A stretch of DNA of 64,000 bases, taken from the NCBI RefSeq assembly GCF_900107595.1, contig NZ_FNQF01000005.1, positions 186,001-250,000 of the forward strand. The letters run 5' to 3'. Each line of letters starts with the position of its first letter. The stretch's first letter is position 1. Below, piece after piece: positions 43,995-53,334 of the stretch. Under the pieces are notes generated by a model. The model had not been told where the DNA came from and searched no databases. It saw nothing but the letters and a program-made list of their open reading frames with translations. A program made the translations under genes and the position numbers. The DNA is from Psychroflexus halocasei (GTDB taxonomy: Bacteria > Bacteroidota > Bacteroidia > Flavobacteriales > Flavobacteriaceae).

Positions 43995-46298
43995 ATGAAA
44001 CACATTTCTATGATGCAAAAAAAGAATTTCTTAAATCTATTTATCATTTTTCTGACTTTAGGTCAAATGGGTTTTGCGCAACAAAAATCTTTTTATAATA
44101 AAGATGAAGAAGGACACACAAACCAAAATAAATTTAGACAACTCTATGATGAGTTTGCAACACCAAATATTTATCGCACCGCATCTGGCGCACCAGGTCA
44201 TGCCTACTATCAAAATACAGCTGATTATGTGATGGACATCACCTTAGATGATGAAAATGCTAAGATTTATGGCGAAGAAACGATTACTTACACAAATAAT
44301 TCACCAGATCAATTGAGATATTTATGGGTGCAATTAGATCAAAATGTACGTTCAAAAGATAGCAAAGCGCACGACAGAAACTCGAGTAGCTTTGCGCCAA
44401 TTACTAAAGTAGAGTCTTTTGCTTCACAACACATGCCTAAAGAATTTGACGGAGGTTTTAATATTGAGTATGTCAAACAAAACGGTGAAGATTTAGATTA
44501 TACCATCAACTTTACAATGATGCGTGTTGAGCTACCTGAACCTCTCAAACCAGGAGAGTCTTTTGCTTTTTCAATGAAGTGGAATTACAAGCTTATCGAC
44601 CATACCATTAATAACGATCGTTCTGGTTATGAGTATTTTAAAGAAGATGACAATAGAGCTTATGTTATTGCCCAATTTTTTCCACGAATGGCTGTTTATA
44701 ATGATAAAGAAGGTTGGCAGAATTATCAGTTTTGGGGCGCAGGCGAATACGCACTTCCGTTCGGTAATTACGATGTGAAAATTACAGTTCCTTCTGACCA
44801 TATTATGGATGCCACTGGTGAGCTTCAAAATCGAAAAAAAGTTTTTTCTAGAAAAATGATGGAACGTTATGAAGAAGCTAAAAAATCTTTTGACGAACCA
44901 GTTGTTATCGTCAATGAAGAAGAAGCAATTGATGCAGAGAAAAATAAGTCAAGACGCACAAAAACCTGGGAATATAAAGCTGAAAACGTCAGAGATTTTG
45001 CTTTTGCAAGTTCAAGAAAATTCATCTGGGATATGATGAATGTCAAAATTGGCGATAAAGAGGTGATGGCAGCTTCATTATATCCAAAAGAAGGAAAAGC
45101 ACTGTGGGAAAAATGGGGAACACGAGCAGTTGCAAGTACTTTAAAAACTTTTAGCAAGCATACTTTTGATTATCCTTATCATAAAGCCGTTGCAGTTCAT
45201 GCCAAAGATCAAGGCATGGAGTATCCGATGATTTCTTGGAATCACGGACGACCTGATGAAAATGGAAATATTTCTGATAAAGTGAGAACAGGAATGGTGA
45301 GTGTGATTATTCATGAAACCGGTCATAATTTTTTCCCGATGATTGTGAATAGTGATGAGCGCCAATGGGGTTGGATGGATGAAGGTCTAAATACTTTTCT
45401 GCAATACCTAACCGAGCAGAATTTTGGGAAAGAATATCCTGAAATTTTAAAAGGAAAAAAACAAACTTTAGATAAATTTCCTTCACGCAGAGGTGAACCT
45501 TCAAAAATTGTCAATTACATGAAGGGTGATCAAGAGGATATTGTTCCAATTATGACTAACCCAGAGAATGTTAAACAACTTGGTAATAATGCTTACGGCA
45601 AAACAACCACAGCGCTCAATATCCTTAGAGAAACTGTGATGGGACCAGAGTTGTTTGATTATGCTTTTAAAGAATATGCTCAACGTTGGATGTTTAAACA
45701 CCCAACGCCTGAAGATTTTTTTAGAACGATGGAAGATGCTTCTGGTGTTGATTTAGATTGGTTTTGGAGAGGTTGGTTTTATACCACAGATTATGTTGAT
45801 ATTGGTGTAGAAAGCGTATCACGATATGTTTTAACAAGTACGCCAACTGAAGAAGGTAAAGCACTTTTGAAGCGTTTTGGTATTAGAAATCCTGATAAAA
45901 ATCCTAAGACAAAAAACTCAGTTTACTTAATTGATTTGGATTCTGATAAATCTAAAAACTTGAAAACAGAAGGTAACCCTTTTAAAAATGCACCGAATCT
46001 TCAGGAGTATTTAAAAGAGTATTATTCAGAAGATGAAATGAAAGAAATTGAGATGCCGAAGTTTATTTATGAAGTGACATTTAATAAACCAGGCGGTTTA
46101 GTGATGCCACTCATTGTGAAATATACTTATGCTGATGAAACTTCAGAAATTAAACGTTATCCAGTTCAAGTGTGGCGTAAAAATGATAAAGCAGTGACAA
46201 AAGCTATTTTATCATTAAAAGAAATTGTCAAAATAGAAATTGATCCTAAGGCAGAAACTGCAGATGTCAACTTAGAAAACAATGTTTGGACAAAATAA
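43995..46298 (+). CDS. Secreted M1-family zinc metallopeptidase
   Basis: A protein of 767 residues with a signal peptide (NLFIIFLTLGQMGFAQ). The gluzincin motif HETGH (H440, E441, H444) is followed after 18 residues by E463 in GWMDEGLNTFLQYL, completing the M1 zinc site. An upstream beta-rich domain begins near 65 (YVMDITLDDENAKIYGEETI), and MEYPMISWN takes the place of the usual exopeptidase GAMEN loop. It probably degrades peptides or proteins in the periplasm. The C-terminal third (about 620-767) is less conserved. It is a single gene with a terminator downstream. An ATG at residue 5 is also possible. Confidence 0.9.
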   Translation: MKHISMMQKKNFLNLFIIFLTLGQMGFAQQKSFYNKDEEGHTNQNKFRQLYDEFATPNIYRTASGAPGHAYYQNTADYVMDITLDDENAKIYGEETITYTNNSPDQLRYLWVQLDQNVRSKDSKAHDRNSSSFAPITKVESFASQHMPKEFDGGFNIEYVKQNGEDLDYTINFTMMRVELPEPLKPGESFAFSMKWNYKLIDHTINNDRSGYEYFKEDDNRAYVIAQFFPRMAVYNDKEGWQNYQFWGAGEYALPFGNYDVKITVPSDHIMDATGELQNRKKVFSRKMMERYEEAKKSFDEPVVIVNEEEAIDAEKNKSRRTKTWEYKAENVRDFAFASSRKFIWDMMNVKIGDKEVMAASLYPKEGKALWEKWGTRAVASTLKTFSKHTFDYPYHKAVAVHAKDQGMEYPMISWNHGRPDENGNISDKVRTGMVSVIIHETGHNFFPMIVNSDERQWGWMDEGLNTFLQYLTEQNFGKEYPEILKGKKQTLDKFPSRRGEPSKIVNYMKGDQEDIVPIMTNPENVKQLGNNAYGKTTTALNILRETVMGPELFDYAFKEYAQRWMFKHPTPEDFFRTMEDASGVDLDWFWRGWFYTTDYVDIGVESVSRYVLTSTPTEEGKALLKRFGIRNPDKNPKTKNSVYLIDLDSDKSKNLKTEGNPFKNAPNLQEYLKEYYSEDEMKEIEMPKFIYEVTFNKPGGLVMPLIVKYTYADETSEIKRYPVQVWRKNDKAVTKAILSLKEIVKIEIDPKAETADVNLENNVWTK

Positions 46299-46334
46299 AA
46301 ACAGAAGAGAAAACGGTCTTTCTTTAAATTTAAG

Positions 46335-46368
46335 AAAATCCGGATGTTATTTAACATTCGGATTTTTT
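46335..46368 (+). terminator. Terminator after M1 metallopeptidase gene
   Basis: AAAATCCGGATGTTA pairs with TAACATTCGGATTTT (one G-U pair), followed by T-run. The transcript starting at the tatA promoter begins immediately downstream. Confidence 0.88.
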
Positions 46369-46376
46369 ATTCTCCT

Positions 46377-46384
46377 TATATTTG
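46377..46384 (+). promoter_or_regulatory. Bacteroidetes -7 element of tatA/B gene
   Basis: TATATTTG, then only four bases (CAGC) before the ATG. Transcription would start at or next to the start codon, implying a leaderless or nearly leaderless mRNA. No matching -33 box at the usual distance was found, as the region overlaps the upstream terminator. Confidence 0.6.
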
Positions 46385-46388
46385 CAGC

Positions 46389-46712
46389 ATGATTACATTT
46401 CCTTTATTTATTAGTGGCACAGAAATAACTTTTATACTCTTCATTTTATTGATGGTATTTGGTGCGGACAAGATTCCTGAGATCGCAAGATTTGTTGGGA
46501 AAACAATGAAGTCATTTCGTCATGCAACAGATGAAATCAAATATGAAATCACGAAATATACTGATGAAAGTGAACTGAACTTCGATATCAAAAAAGAGTT
46601 TGAAGAAGGGAAGAAGCAACTCAACCAAGAGAAAGAATCTCTTCAATCACATGCCGATAAAGTTAAAGATGATATTGAGGAAGTGACAGGTCCAATTAAA
46701 AGAAAATTCTAA
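46389..46712 (+). CDS. TatA/TatB-type twin-arginine translocase subunit
   Basis: A protein of 107 residues. One N-terminal membrane helix (about 8-24, ISGTEITFILFILLMVFGADKIPEIARFVG) with the DKIPE hinge leads into an amphipathic helix and a charged tail. This is the TatA/B pattern. Longer open frame exists to 46344, but the ATG at 46389 gives the canonical start and fits the promoter. The Tat system moves folded proteins across the inner membrane; tatC is not in the window. TatA versus TatB cannot be decided. Confidence 0.88.
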   Translation: MITFPLFISGTEITFILFILLMVFGADKIPEIARFVGKTMKSFRHATDEIKYEITKYTDESELNFDIKKEFEEGKKQLNQEKESLQSHADKVKDDIEEVTGPIKRKF

Positions 46713-47288
46713 ATGACAATACGCTTACAAGAATTAGATGAAAGTCTTTTTCTTTTACTAAACAATTTAACTTCAGATATCAGTAATCATTTTTGGGCTC
46801 TTGTGACCAAACCATTATTTTGGTCTCCTTTATTTGTTTTGTTTTTTGTTTTGTTTTTTGTGACTTTCAAGCGTAAAACGGCTCTTATTTATTCAGCAGG
46901 AATCATTACATCATTTTGGGGAGTTTATGCCATCACTTATATTGTCAAAGTAATAGTGGAAAGACCTAGACCATTATTTAACGAACAGCTGATACAGCAG
47001 GTAAATGTATTGTATGAGCCCACTGGCTTTTCCTTTTTTTCAGGGCATGCTTCTACCTCCACAGCGGCTGCAATATTTTTTTATATGGTTTTTAGAACTA
47101 AAAGCCAATGGGCGAAACTCGTGTTTTTATTTCCATTGATTTTCGCAACAAGCCGTATTTTTGTTGGGGTGCATTATCCAAGTGACATTTTAGTAGGAGG
47201 AACTGTTGGCTTAATTTTCGGAAGTATTTGTTATACAGTTTTTCAAAAATTAAATGAAAAATATACTGAAGATAAGTTGAATTCTTAA
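46713..47288 (+). CDS. PAP2-family membrane phosphatase
   Basis: A protein of 191 residues. It has about five membrane segments with the three PAP2 phosphatase motifs: KVIVERPRP (KxxxxxxRP), FSGHAST (SGH) and SRIFVGVHYPSDILVG (SRxxxxxHxxxD). Such enzymes dephosphorylate lipid phosphates such as undecaprenyl pyrophosphate or phosphatidic acid, with the active site facing the periplasm. The start follows the Tat gene directly, so it is probably co-transcribed. Confidence 0.9.
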   Translation: MTIRLQELDESLFLLLNNLTSDISNHFWALVTKPLFWSPLFVLFFVLFFVTFKRKTALIYSAGIITSFWGVYAITYIVKVIVERPRPLFNEQLIQQVNVLYEPTGFSFFSGHASTSTAAAIFFYMVFRTKSQWAKLVFLFPLIFATSRIFVGVHYPSDILVGGTVGLIFGSICYTVFQKLNEKYTEDKLNS

Positions 47289-47305
47289 AAATGACATAAT
47301 TAATT

Positions 47306-48058
47306 ATGAAAATAAATAAGCTATTTATATTAGTATTATTAATAATAAGTAAAATAGGTTTTTGTCAATCTAAACTACAATATGCTAAAGCTAAAGTTAG
47401 TTATGTAATAAACATACATTTTGATAAAAGTAAAAAGATTTATGAAGTTTACGAGAAATATAGACCAGGATTGGTTGCTGAAGCAGAATCAATAGCATCG
47501 GAACTTGATTTTTCTTTAATTCTAAATGACTCCATTTCAGTTTTTTATTTAGAAAAAAAGCTGTTTTCAGATAATAGGGCAGCTAGTTTTGCAATACGTA
47601 AATCAGGCTATTATGGCAGAATCAAACAACAACCTCATAATTATATTACTGAAGAACTACAAGAAAGCTTTGGGGAGTTTTTGGTGTCTCGACCTTATCA
47701 TGAATGGGAATTGCAAGACGAGACTAAAGTCATTGGAGATTATACTTGTTTTAAAGCGACCACTTCGTACACGACAACAAATCCTAAAGGAAAAGCTTTT
47801 AACCACAGTTTTACAGCTTGGTACACGCCTCAACTGCCTTATAGTTTTGGTCCTGCAGGTTTTGGCGATTTACCTGGGCTGATCATTGAACTACAAAGTG
47901 ATGACTATACTTATGGCGTTAAAAAAATTAAATTTTTTGATAAGGAACAAAAAAATAAAGAAAACGAAATACCTAGATTAAAACGAAAAAAACTTATTAC
48001 TGAAGAAGAATTTGAAAAACTTGCTGCTGAGGATGAAAAGCGTTGGCGTAAAGATTAA
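47306..48058 (+). CDS. GLPGLI-family protein
   Basis: A protein of 250 residues with a signal peptide (LFILVLLIISKIGFCQ). The family signature is FGPAGFGDLPGLIIEL, preceded by WELQDETKVIGDYTCFKAT. GLPGLI proteins are a Bacteroidetes-specific exported family, commonly next to TonB-receptor-like barrels, as here (24 bases upstream of the barrel gene). The function is unknown. A lysine-rich tail ends the protein. Confidence 0.92.
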   Translation: MKINKLFILVLLIISKIGFCQSKLQYAKAKVSYVINIHFDKSKKIYEVYEKYRPGLVAEAESIASELDFSLILNDSISVFYLEKKLFSDNRAASFAIRKSGYYGRIKQQPHNYITEELQESFGEFLVSRPYHEWELQDETKVIGDYTCFKATTSYTTTNPKGKAFNHSFTAWYTPQLPYSFGPAGFGDLPGLIIELQSDDYTYGVKKIKFFDKEQKNKENEIPRLKRKKLITEEEFEKLAAEDEKRWRKD

Positions 48059-48082
48059 TGCTGTTAACATTTTATATAATTA

Positions 48083-50731
48083 ATGAATTTAAAAAACACA
48101 TTAGCAATAAGCTTTTTGCTTTTTTTTACTATTACCGCCATGGCTCAAGATAATACCTTGACAGTTAGTGGTAAAATAGTGGATAGCCTAAAAAAAACCA
48201 TAAATAATGTTTCTTTAATTGCTAAGCCTCAGCAAAATCATCACAAAGTAAAATATACAATTTCTGACAGCCAAGGCTTTTTTAAACTTGTGCTAGAAAA
48301 GGATGTAACTTATGAGCTCAATATTTCACATTTAGGTTATGAAACCATTAATAAAACAGTTCTCTTCTCTGATAGTAAATCTGACTATAACATTGAGCTA
48401 AATGCTAAAAATGAAAGTTTAGATGAAGTTGTTATCAACTATAAATACGAGCCCATAAAGAAAAGTAAGGACACCATTACTTATAATCTCAAATCTTTCA
48501 CCAATGGTAATGAGTTTAAAATGGAGGATGTCTTGGCTAAATTGCCTGGTATTAAGGTTGAAGATAACGTTATTAAAATTCAGGGCAAGGCTGTCACCAA
48601 ATTGCTGGTAGAAGGGAAGTTGTTTTTTGATGGGAGTACAAAATTGGCTATCGAAAATATTCCTGCAGATGTTATGGATAAGATTGAAATTATTTCTGAT
48701 TATAAAGAATCAGAATTATTAAGAAACTTAGCCGATAATGAAGATTTAGCTTTGAATGTCGTTTTAAAAGAAGATAAAAAAAATTTTGCATTTGGAGATA
48801 TTGAAGTAGGAATAGGTTTAGATGAATATTATAGAATACATCCTGCTTTGTTCAAGTATAACCCTAAATCAAACTTTAGTTTTATAGGTGATATTAATAA
48901 CTTCAATAATAGCAGTATAACTTTTAGTGATTTATCAAGGTTGGTTGGTGGTTCAAGTAATTTGTTCAAGCGCAATAATTTATCGAACAATTTAATGTCT
49001 TTTGCATCAAGTAATAATGAACGTTATAAGTCGACGACAAGATTTTCAGCTTTAAATGTTCAGAAAGAATTTAATGATAAGTTTACTGTTTCTGGATATG
49101 CTATTTACTCAAATAATGATATTGTAGAAAAAGCTATTTCCACACGAGAGTATCTAGGAAATGAGCCGATTATTGAGAGAAGAGATGATTTAGGAGATAC
49201 AGATAAAATTTCTGCGATGTTCAATTTTAAACTTGATTATAATCCAAATACTCGTCAAAAATGGAAATACAATATAAACTATCTTCATAATAACTCTGGT
49301 TTTTCTAAGCAATCAATATCAAGTTCGGAAAACAACAACGAATTTTTAACGGATATAGATGGTAAAGGCAATAGTTTTTCACAAAATCTTGAAGGTTATT
49401 TTAGACTAAATGACAAGCATACTATGGGCTTGGCTTTTCAGCATAATATAACGAATTCAAATTCAACAGATCATTGGCTGAGCAACAACATTTTTTTGGA
49501 AGAATTTCTCCCGCTTACTGAAGCAGATGACTATCAGATAAGACAAGGAAATAAAATAAGATCTGAAAAATTTAATTTTTTATTAAAGGATTATTGGATT
49601 ACAAACAGATATTTTCATTTGTTTTTTAATGTAGGTTTAAATCATAAAAACTCTACTATAAGAAATGATATCAGTCAAATTTTAAGCGATGATGAAGCTA
49701 TAGATTTCACTGAAATAGGTAACAATAATCTTCAAAGGCTTTCTGATTTTAATGCTGGATTAGGGATTAAAACTCAATTAGGGAAATTTGAATTTATTTT
49801 AGAAGCTAAGCCACATTATTATAACTTTAAGCGAGCCTTAGTTGAAAGCACCGATTTGTTTATAGAACCTAAATTAGATATTGACTTTAAAATAGAAGAT
49901 GATATGAGTCTAGAATTTAATTATGACTATACGAATAGATACTTAAATGATTTCAGTTATTTAGAAAATTTAAAATTGACTGGTTTTAATTCTGTATTGC
50001 AAGGAAACCCAAATTTAACTGATGTACGCTCTCATAATTTTAGTCTTTACTATAGTGATTATAAAAACATGGATAGTTATTTTATTGATGCTACTTTAGA
50101 TTATAGCTTAAATAATCCTACTGAAAACAATATTATCACACAAAGCGGTATCAATCGTTTAAACACTCCTGTTATACTCAATTTAGCTGAAGAAAATTTA
50201 AGTTTAAATACTAATTATGGATTAATATTTAATAAAACCAGTTTGGAATTTGATGTATATCTAGAATGGTTTAAAAATAACCAAATTATCAATGGAGAGA
50301 TAGATAAGATTAATTCATTTGAGTACAGCTTAAGCAGTAAATGGTTACTAAAATTGAGTAAACGCACGCAATTGAGTTTAAGTTATAAATATCTTGGAAC
50401 TCAAGTTTTATCTGACATTAACTCTAAATCCAATGAGAATATTATTTCTTTAGATTTTGATACAAGGTTTTTTAAAAACTTTATTTTTAAAACAGATTTT
50501 TCAACAAGCTTCGTTAATGATTTCAATGATGATAAACAGAATTACACATTACAAAATCTCTATTTAGGATATTCTAAACCAAATGCTAAGTTATCTTATA
50601 GTTTAAATTTTAGAAATATATTTGATAATGGAGTCATCACTAGAAATAGATTCGCTAATAATTTACTACTGACAAATCAGGTTTTTACTTTACCTCGAAC
50701 TTTTTTAGTAGAATTAAAATACAAATTTTAG
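48083..50731 (+). CDS. Outer-membrane beta-barrel protein, TonB-receptor-like
   Basis: A protein of 882 residues with a signal peptide (SFLLFFTITAMAQ). An N-terminal carboxypeptidase-D regulatory-like domain (about 22-110, LTVSGKIVDSLKKT) is followed by a plug-like region with DTITYNLKSFTNGNEFKMEDVLAKLPGI. Then comes a long beta-barrel of alternating amphipathic strands, ending TFLVELKYKF with the C-terminal Phe typical of outer-membrane barrels. No TonB box is clear, so it may be a receptor relative. Paired with the upstream GLPGLI gene, it is a common Bacteroidetes combination of unknown substrate. Confidence 0.85.
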   Translation: MNLKNTLAISFLLFFTITAMAQDNTLTVSGKIVDSLKKTINNVSLIAKPQQNHHKVKYTISDSQGFFKLVLEKDVTYELNISHLGYETINKTVLFSDSKSDYNIELNAKNESLDEVVINYKYEPIKKSKDTITYNLKSFTNGNEFKMEDVLAKLPGIKVEDNVIKIQGKAVTKLLVEGKLFFDGSTKLAIENIPADVMDKIEIISDYKESELLRNLADNEDLALNVVLKEDKKNFAFGDIEVGIGLDEYYRIHPALFKYNPKSNFSFIGDINNFNNSSITFSDLSRLVGGSSNLFKRNNLSNNLMSFASSNNERYKSTTRFSALNVQKEFNDKFTVSGYAIYSNNDIVEKAISTREYLGNEPIIERRDDLGDTDKISAMFNFKLDYNPNTRQKWKYNINYLHNNSGFSKQSISSSENNNEFLTDIDGKGNSFSQNLEGYFRLNDKHTMGLAFQHNITNSNSTDHWLSNNIFLEEFLPLTEADDYQIRQGNKIRSEKFNFLLKDYWITNRYFHLFFNVGLNHKNSTIRNDISQILSDDEAIDFTEIGNNNLQRLSDFNAGLGIKTQLGKFEFILEAKPHYYNFKRALVESTDLFIEPKLDIDFKIEDDMSLEFNYDYTNRYLNDFSYLENLKLTGFNSVLQGNPNLTDVRSHNFSLYYSDYKNMDSYFIDATLDYSLNNPTENNIITQSGINRLNTPVILNLAEENLSLNTNYGLIFNKTSLEFDVYLEWFKNNQIINGEIDKINSFEYSLSSKWLLKLSKRTQLSLSYKYLGTQVLSDINSKSNENIISLDFDTRFFKNFIFKTDFSTSFVNDFNDDKQNYTLQNLYLGYSKPNAKLSYSLNFRNIFDNGVITRNRFANNLLLTNQVFTLPRTFLVELKYKF

Positions 50732-50785
50732 CCTCAAAATAAAATTACTTTCTAAACCATTATAATACTATAAAAAAACAGCTAC

Positions 50786-51427
50786 TTAAACTTTTCTCGA
50801 CAGCGTTAAGCCATCACGAATTGGCAAAATAACGGTTTCTACACGTTTGTCTTCTTTTAAAATTTTGTTGTATTCAAGTAAGGCTTTTGTGTCTTTATCT
50901 TTCCGATCAAGCTTTTCAATTACTTTGCCGCTCCATAAAACATTGTCTGATAAAATGAGTCCTCCTGGATTTAATCTATCAACGATGAGTTCAAAATATT
51001 TGGGGTATGAACTTTTATCTGCATCGATAAAGACCAAATCAAAGTTTCCAGATATTTCAGGTATTACTTCTTTAGCATCGCCAACGTATTGTTTTATTTG
51101 ATGTGAAAAATCACTTTTATTAAAGTATTTACGCTGTAAATCATGCAGTTCTTCATTCCTATCAATCGTGTGCAAAATACCATCTTTTGCTAAACCTTCA
51201 GCTAGGCTTAATGCAGAATAGCCTGTGTAAGTTCCAATTTCGAGAATTGATTTTGGCTGGCATAATTTAGAAATTAAACTCAATAAGCGTCCTTGATAAT
51301 GACCGCTGAGCATTCTGGGTTGCAAGACTTTTTGCCAAGTTTCTCTGTTTAATTCTTTTAAAAGTTGAGGTTCATCTTCACTGTGTAAAGTGACATATTC
51401 GAGCAAATCGTCATCTAAGAAATCCAT
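50786..51427 (-). CDS. Class I SAM-dependent O-methyltransferase
   Basis: A protein of 213 residues of the catechol-O-methyltransferase-like (CCoAOMT) family. The SAM-binding motif is ILEIGTYTGYSALSLAEGL, with the acidic DRNEE, FDLVFIDADKSSYPKYFE for metal ligands and LSDNVLWSGKV. It probably methylates a catechol or similar hydroxylated aromatic. The kynurenine pathway has an o-aminophenol intermediate, but no direct link is shown. Its start overlaps the stop of the ACMSD gene by one base, so it is the last gene of the operon. Confidence 0.85.
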   Translation of the reverse strand: MDFLDDDLLEYVTLHSEDEPQLLKELNRETWQKVLQPRMLSGHYQGRLLSLISKLCQPKSILEIGTYTGYSALSLAEGLAKDGILHTIDRNEELHDLQRKYFNKSDFSHQIKQYVGDAKEVIPEISGNFDLVFIDADKSSYPKYFELIVDRLNPGGLILSDNVLWSGKVIEKLDRKDKDTKALLEYNKILKEDKRVETVILPIRDGLTLSRKV

Positions 51428-52509
51428 TAGCCTAAAATTTTATTAACAAGTTCTTTTTTCGCTTTTTCATCATCACCAAAAAGCCATTGAAGCACATTAT
51501 CTTCCCAAATTTCATCTTTTTCAGTTGAGGTGATAATTTTTTCTTCTAAAGCCAAATCTAATATTTTCCCTGGATATGAAGACTGTGATTCACTTTCCAT
51601 TTCACCTAAAGGATATGGATCATCAAGGCCTGCGATGATCTGCTTACTTTTTTGATTTTCGAGCAATAATTGTAATGATCTTGTATCGTGAACCAAAGTA
51701 TCAAAGAAGATATTTTTATGGCCAACTGATTTTCTTGGGTGTGTTTTACCTTCAAATAAATCTGGTCTGCCATCAAAGCCTTGAATTCTTCGACCAAGGT
51801 TAATTTGCGCCAACTGACCGCCATGAGCAAAGCAGACTCGCATGTTTGGGAACTTATCTGGATAACCATTTAAAGTTAAAAAATGATAAGCATCGGCGCA
51901 TTGTGCTAACATCCAAATGAGGTGAAAACGCCAAGCGGTATTTTCTAACTTTATAAATTTTTCACCATCATAAGGATGAATTTCTACGGCAAGATTATAC
52001 TTGCTGGCAAGCTCAAAAATAGGTTCATTTTCTTCATCAAAAATACAACGCCAAGTCCCGATGCTGTCCATATAATGCGTTGGTAAGCAGAGGAGTTTGA
52101 GATCTAATTCTTCAACACAACGTTCAATTTCCCATAAAGCACTTCTTACAAAAGCAGGATGTACAACAAAGCCGCAGGTAAATTTATCAGGATGTTTGTG
52201 TTGAACATTGGCATTAAAATCATTTTGAAAGCGCAAAGCTTTTTTCATTTCCTCCACGCGTAAGCCGTTGCCATAAAGCTGTGATAAGTTAAGAACAACT
52301 GCATGATCAATTTTATAGCGCTCCATCCACTCTAATTTTTCATCAAGAAAAAAACTAGAGTCAGTCACTGGGCGTTTCCAGTTTTTTTGAAGCATATATT
52401 TTTTATCCTCATCTATCCAAAAGATTTCTTTTTCTCGCATGAAATCAGGAATTTCCTCTGGATAAGGTAATAAATGCGAATGGCCATTGATACGAAGTTT
52501 ACGAGACAT
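51427..52509 (-). CDS. Aminocarboxymuconate-semialdehyde decarboxylase, amidohydrolase fold
   Basis: A protein of 360 residues of the amidohydrolase-2 superfamily. Metal ligands appear as HSH in INGHSHLLPYP, His in AVEIHPYDGE, His in CFAHGGQLA and Asp in AGLDDPYPLGE. ACMSD converts 2-amino-3-carboxymuconate 6-semialdehyde to 2-aminomuconate semialdehyde, diverting kynurenine carbon from quinolinate to catabolism. It is slightly longer than animal ACMSD. It follows the SDR gene by 24 bases in the kynurenine operon. Confidence 0.88.
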   Translation of the reverse strand: MSRKLRINGHSHLLPYPEEIPDFMREKEIFWIDEDKKYMLQKNWKRPVTDSSFFLDEKLEWMERYKIDHAVVLNLSQLYGNGLRVEEMKKALRFQNDFNANVQHKHPDKFTCGFVVHPAFVRSALWEIERCVEELDLKLLCLPTHYMDSIGTWRCIFDEENEPIFELASKYNLAVEIHPYDGEKFIKLENTAWRFHLIWMLAQCADAYHFLTLNGYPDKFPNMRVCFAHGGQLAQINLGRRIQGFDGRPDLFEGKTHPRKSVGHKNIFFDTLVHDTRSLQLLLENQKSKQIIAGLDDPYPLGEMESESQSSYPGKILDLALEEKIITSTEKDEIWEDNVLQWLFGDDEKAKKELVNKILG

Positions 52510-52533
52510 TTGAATGAGATTTAAATAAGAATA

Positions 52534-53334
52534 TTAGAGTGCTTTTGTGCGACCGCCATCAACAGGTAAATTTATACCGTTGATGTAACCCGCAAGTTCA
52601 GAAGAAAGAAAAACAACAGCTTGTGCAACTTCTTTAGGTTGACCAAAACGTTTAGCTGGTACGAGTGATTTCATCATTTCAGCAGTTTCATTTTCAGACT
52701 TTTGGTTCTTTTTTGCTTTGTTGGTAATGATGCTATCTAAACGTCCTGTGGCTGTAAAACCTGGTAAAACATTATTAACTGTGATTCCAAATTGACCAAG
52801 TTCATTTGCCATCGTTTTACTCCAACTCGCAACTGCGCCACGTATGGTGTTGCTAACGCCAAGACCATCAATAGGTTGCTTGACAGAGGTTGAAATAATA
52901 TTGATAATTCGACCATAGTTAGCTTTTTTCATGCCAGGAACAACGGCTTGTGCCAATATTTGATTGCAAATCACATGCATTTGAAAAGCTTTGTCAAACT
53001 CATCTGTTCCAGCTTCATAAATAGCGCCACCTTTAGGGCCACCAGTATTATTTAATAAAATATGATAAGTTTTATTTTCAACTTTATGATTGATTTTTTC
53101 TCTCAATTCTTCTGGATTTGAAAAATCAGCAACGATATAATCATGTTCTTGATTGTCGTCTTGTGAAAGTGAAGCTAAAGTATTTTTCAACTTGTCTTCA
53201 TTTCTTGCAACTAAAGTGATATTAGCACCGAGTTTTGCCATTATCTCTGCAGTTGCTTTGCCAATTCCGGCTGTACTTCCGCATAAAAGCGCATTTTTAT
53301 TTTTAAGAGATATATTCATTTCTATTTTATTCAT
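52534..53334 (-). CDS. SDR-fold oxidoreductase with altered catalytic residues
   Basis: A protein of 266 residues with the SDR Rossmann fold: LCGSTAGIGKATAEI for cofactor binding and NNTGGP in place of NNAG. Where classical SDRs have a Ser and then YxxxK 13 residues on, this protein has S148 and then S161-x-x-x-R165 (GVSNTIRGAVAS). Both catalytic Tyr and Lys are thus replaced. It lies between the ALDH and ACMSD genes and overlaps the ALDH by eight bases. The substrate is unknown; it may be a pathway enzyme with altered chemistry or a non-catalytic partner. An ATG at residue 6 is possible. Confidence 0.82.
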   Translation of the reverse strand: MNKIEMNISLKNKNALLCGSTAGIGKATAEIMAKLGANITLVARNEDKLKNTLASLSQDDNQEHDYIVADFSNPEELREKINHKVENKTYHILLNNTGGPKGGAIYEAGTDEFDKAFQMHVICNQILAQAVVPGMKKANYGRIINIISTSVKQPIDGLGVSNTIRGAVASWSKTMANELGQFGITVNNVLPGFTATGRLDSIITNKAKKNQKSENETAEMMKSLVPAKRFGQPKEVAQAVVFLSSELAGYINGINLPVDGGRTKAL

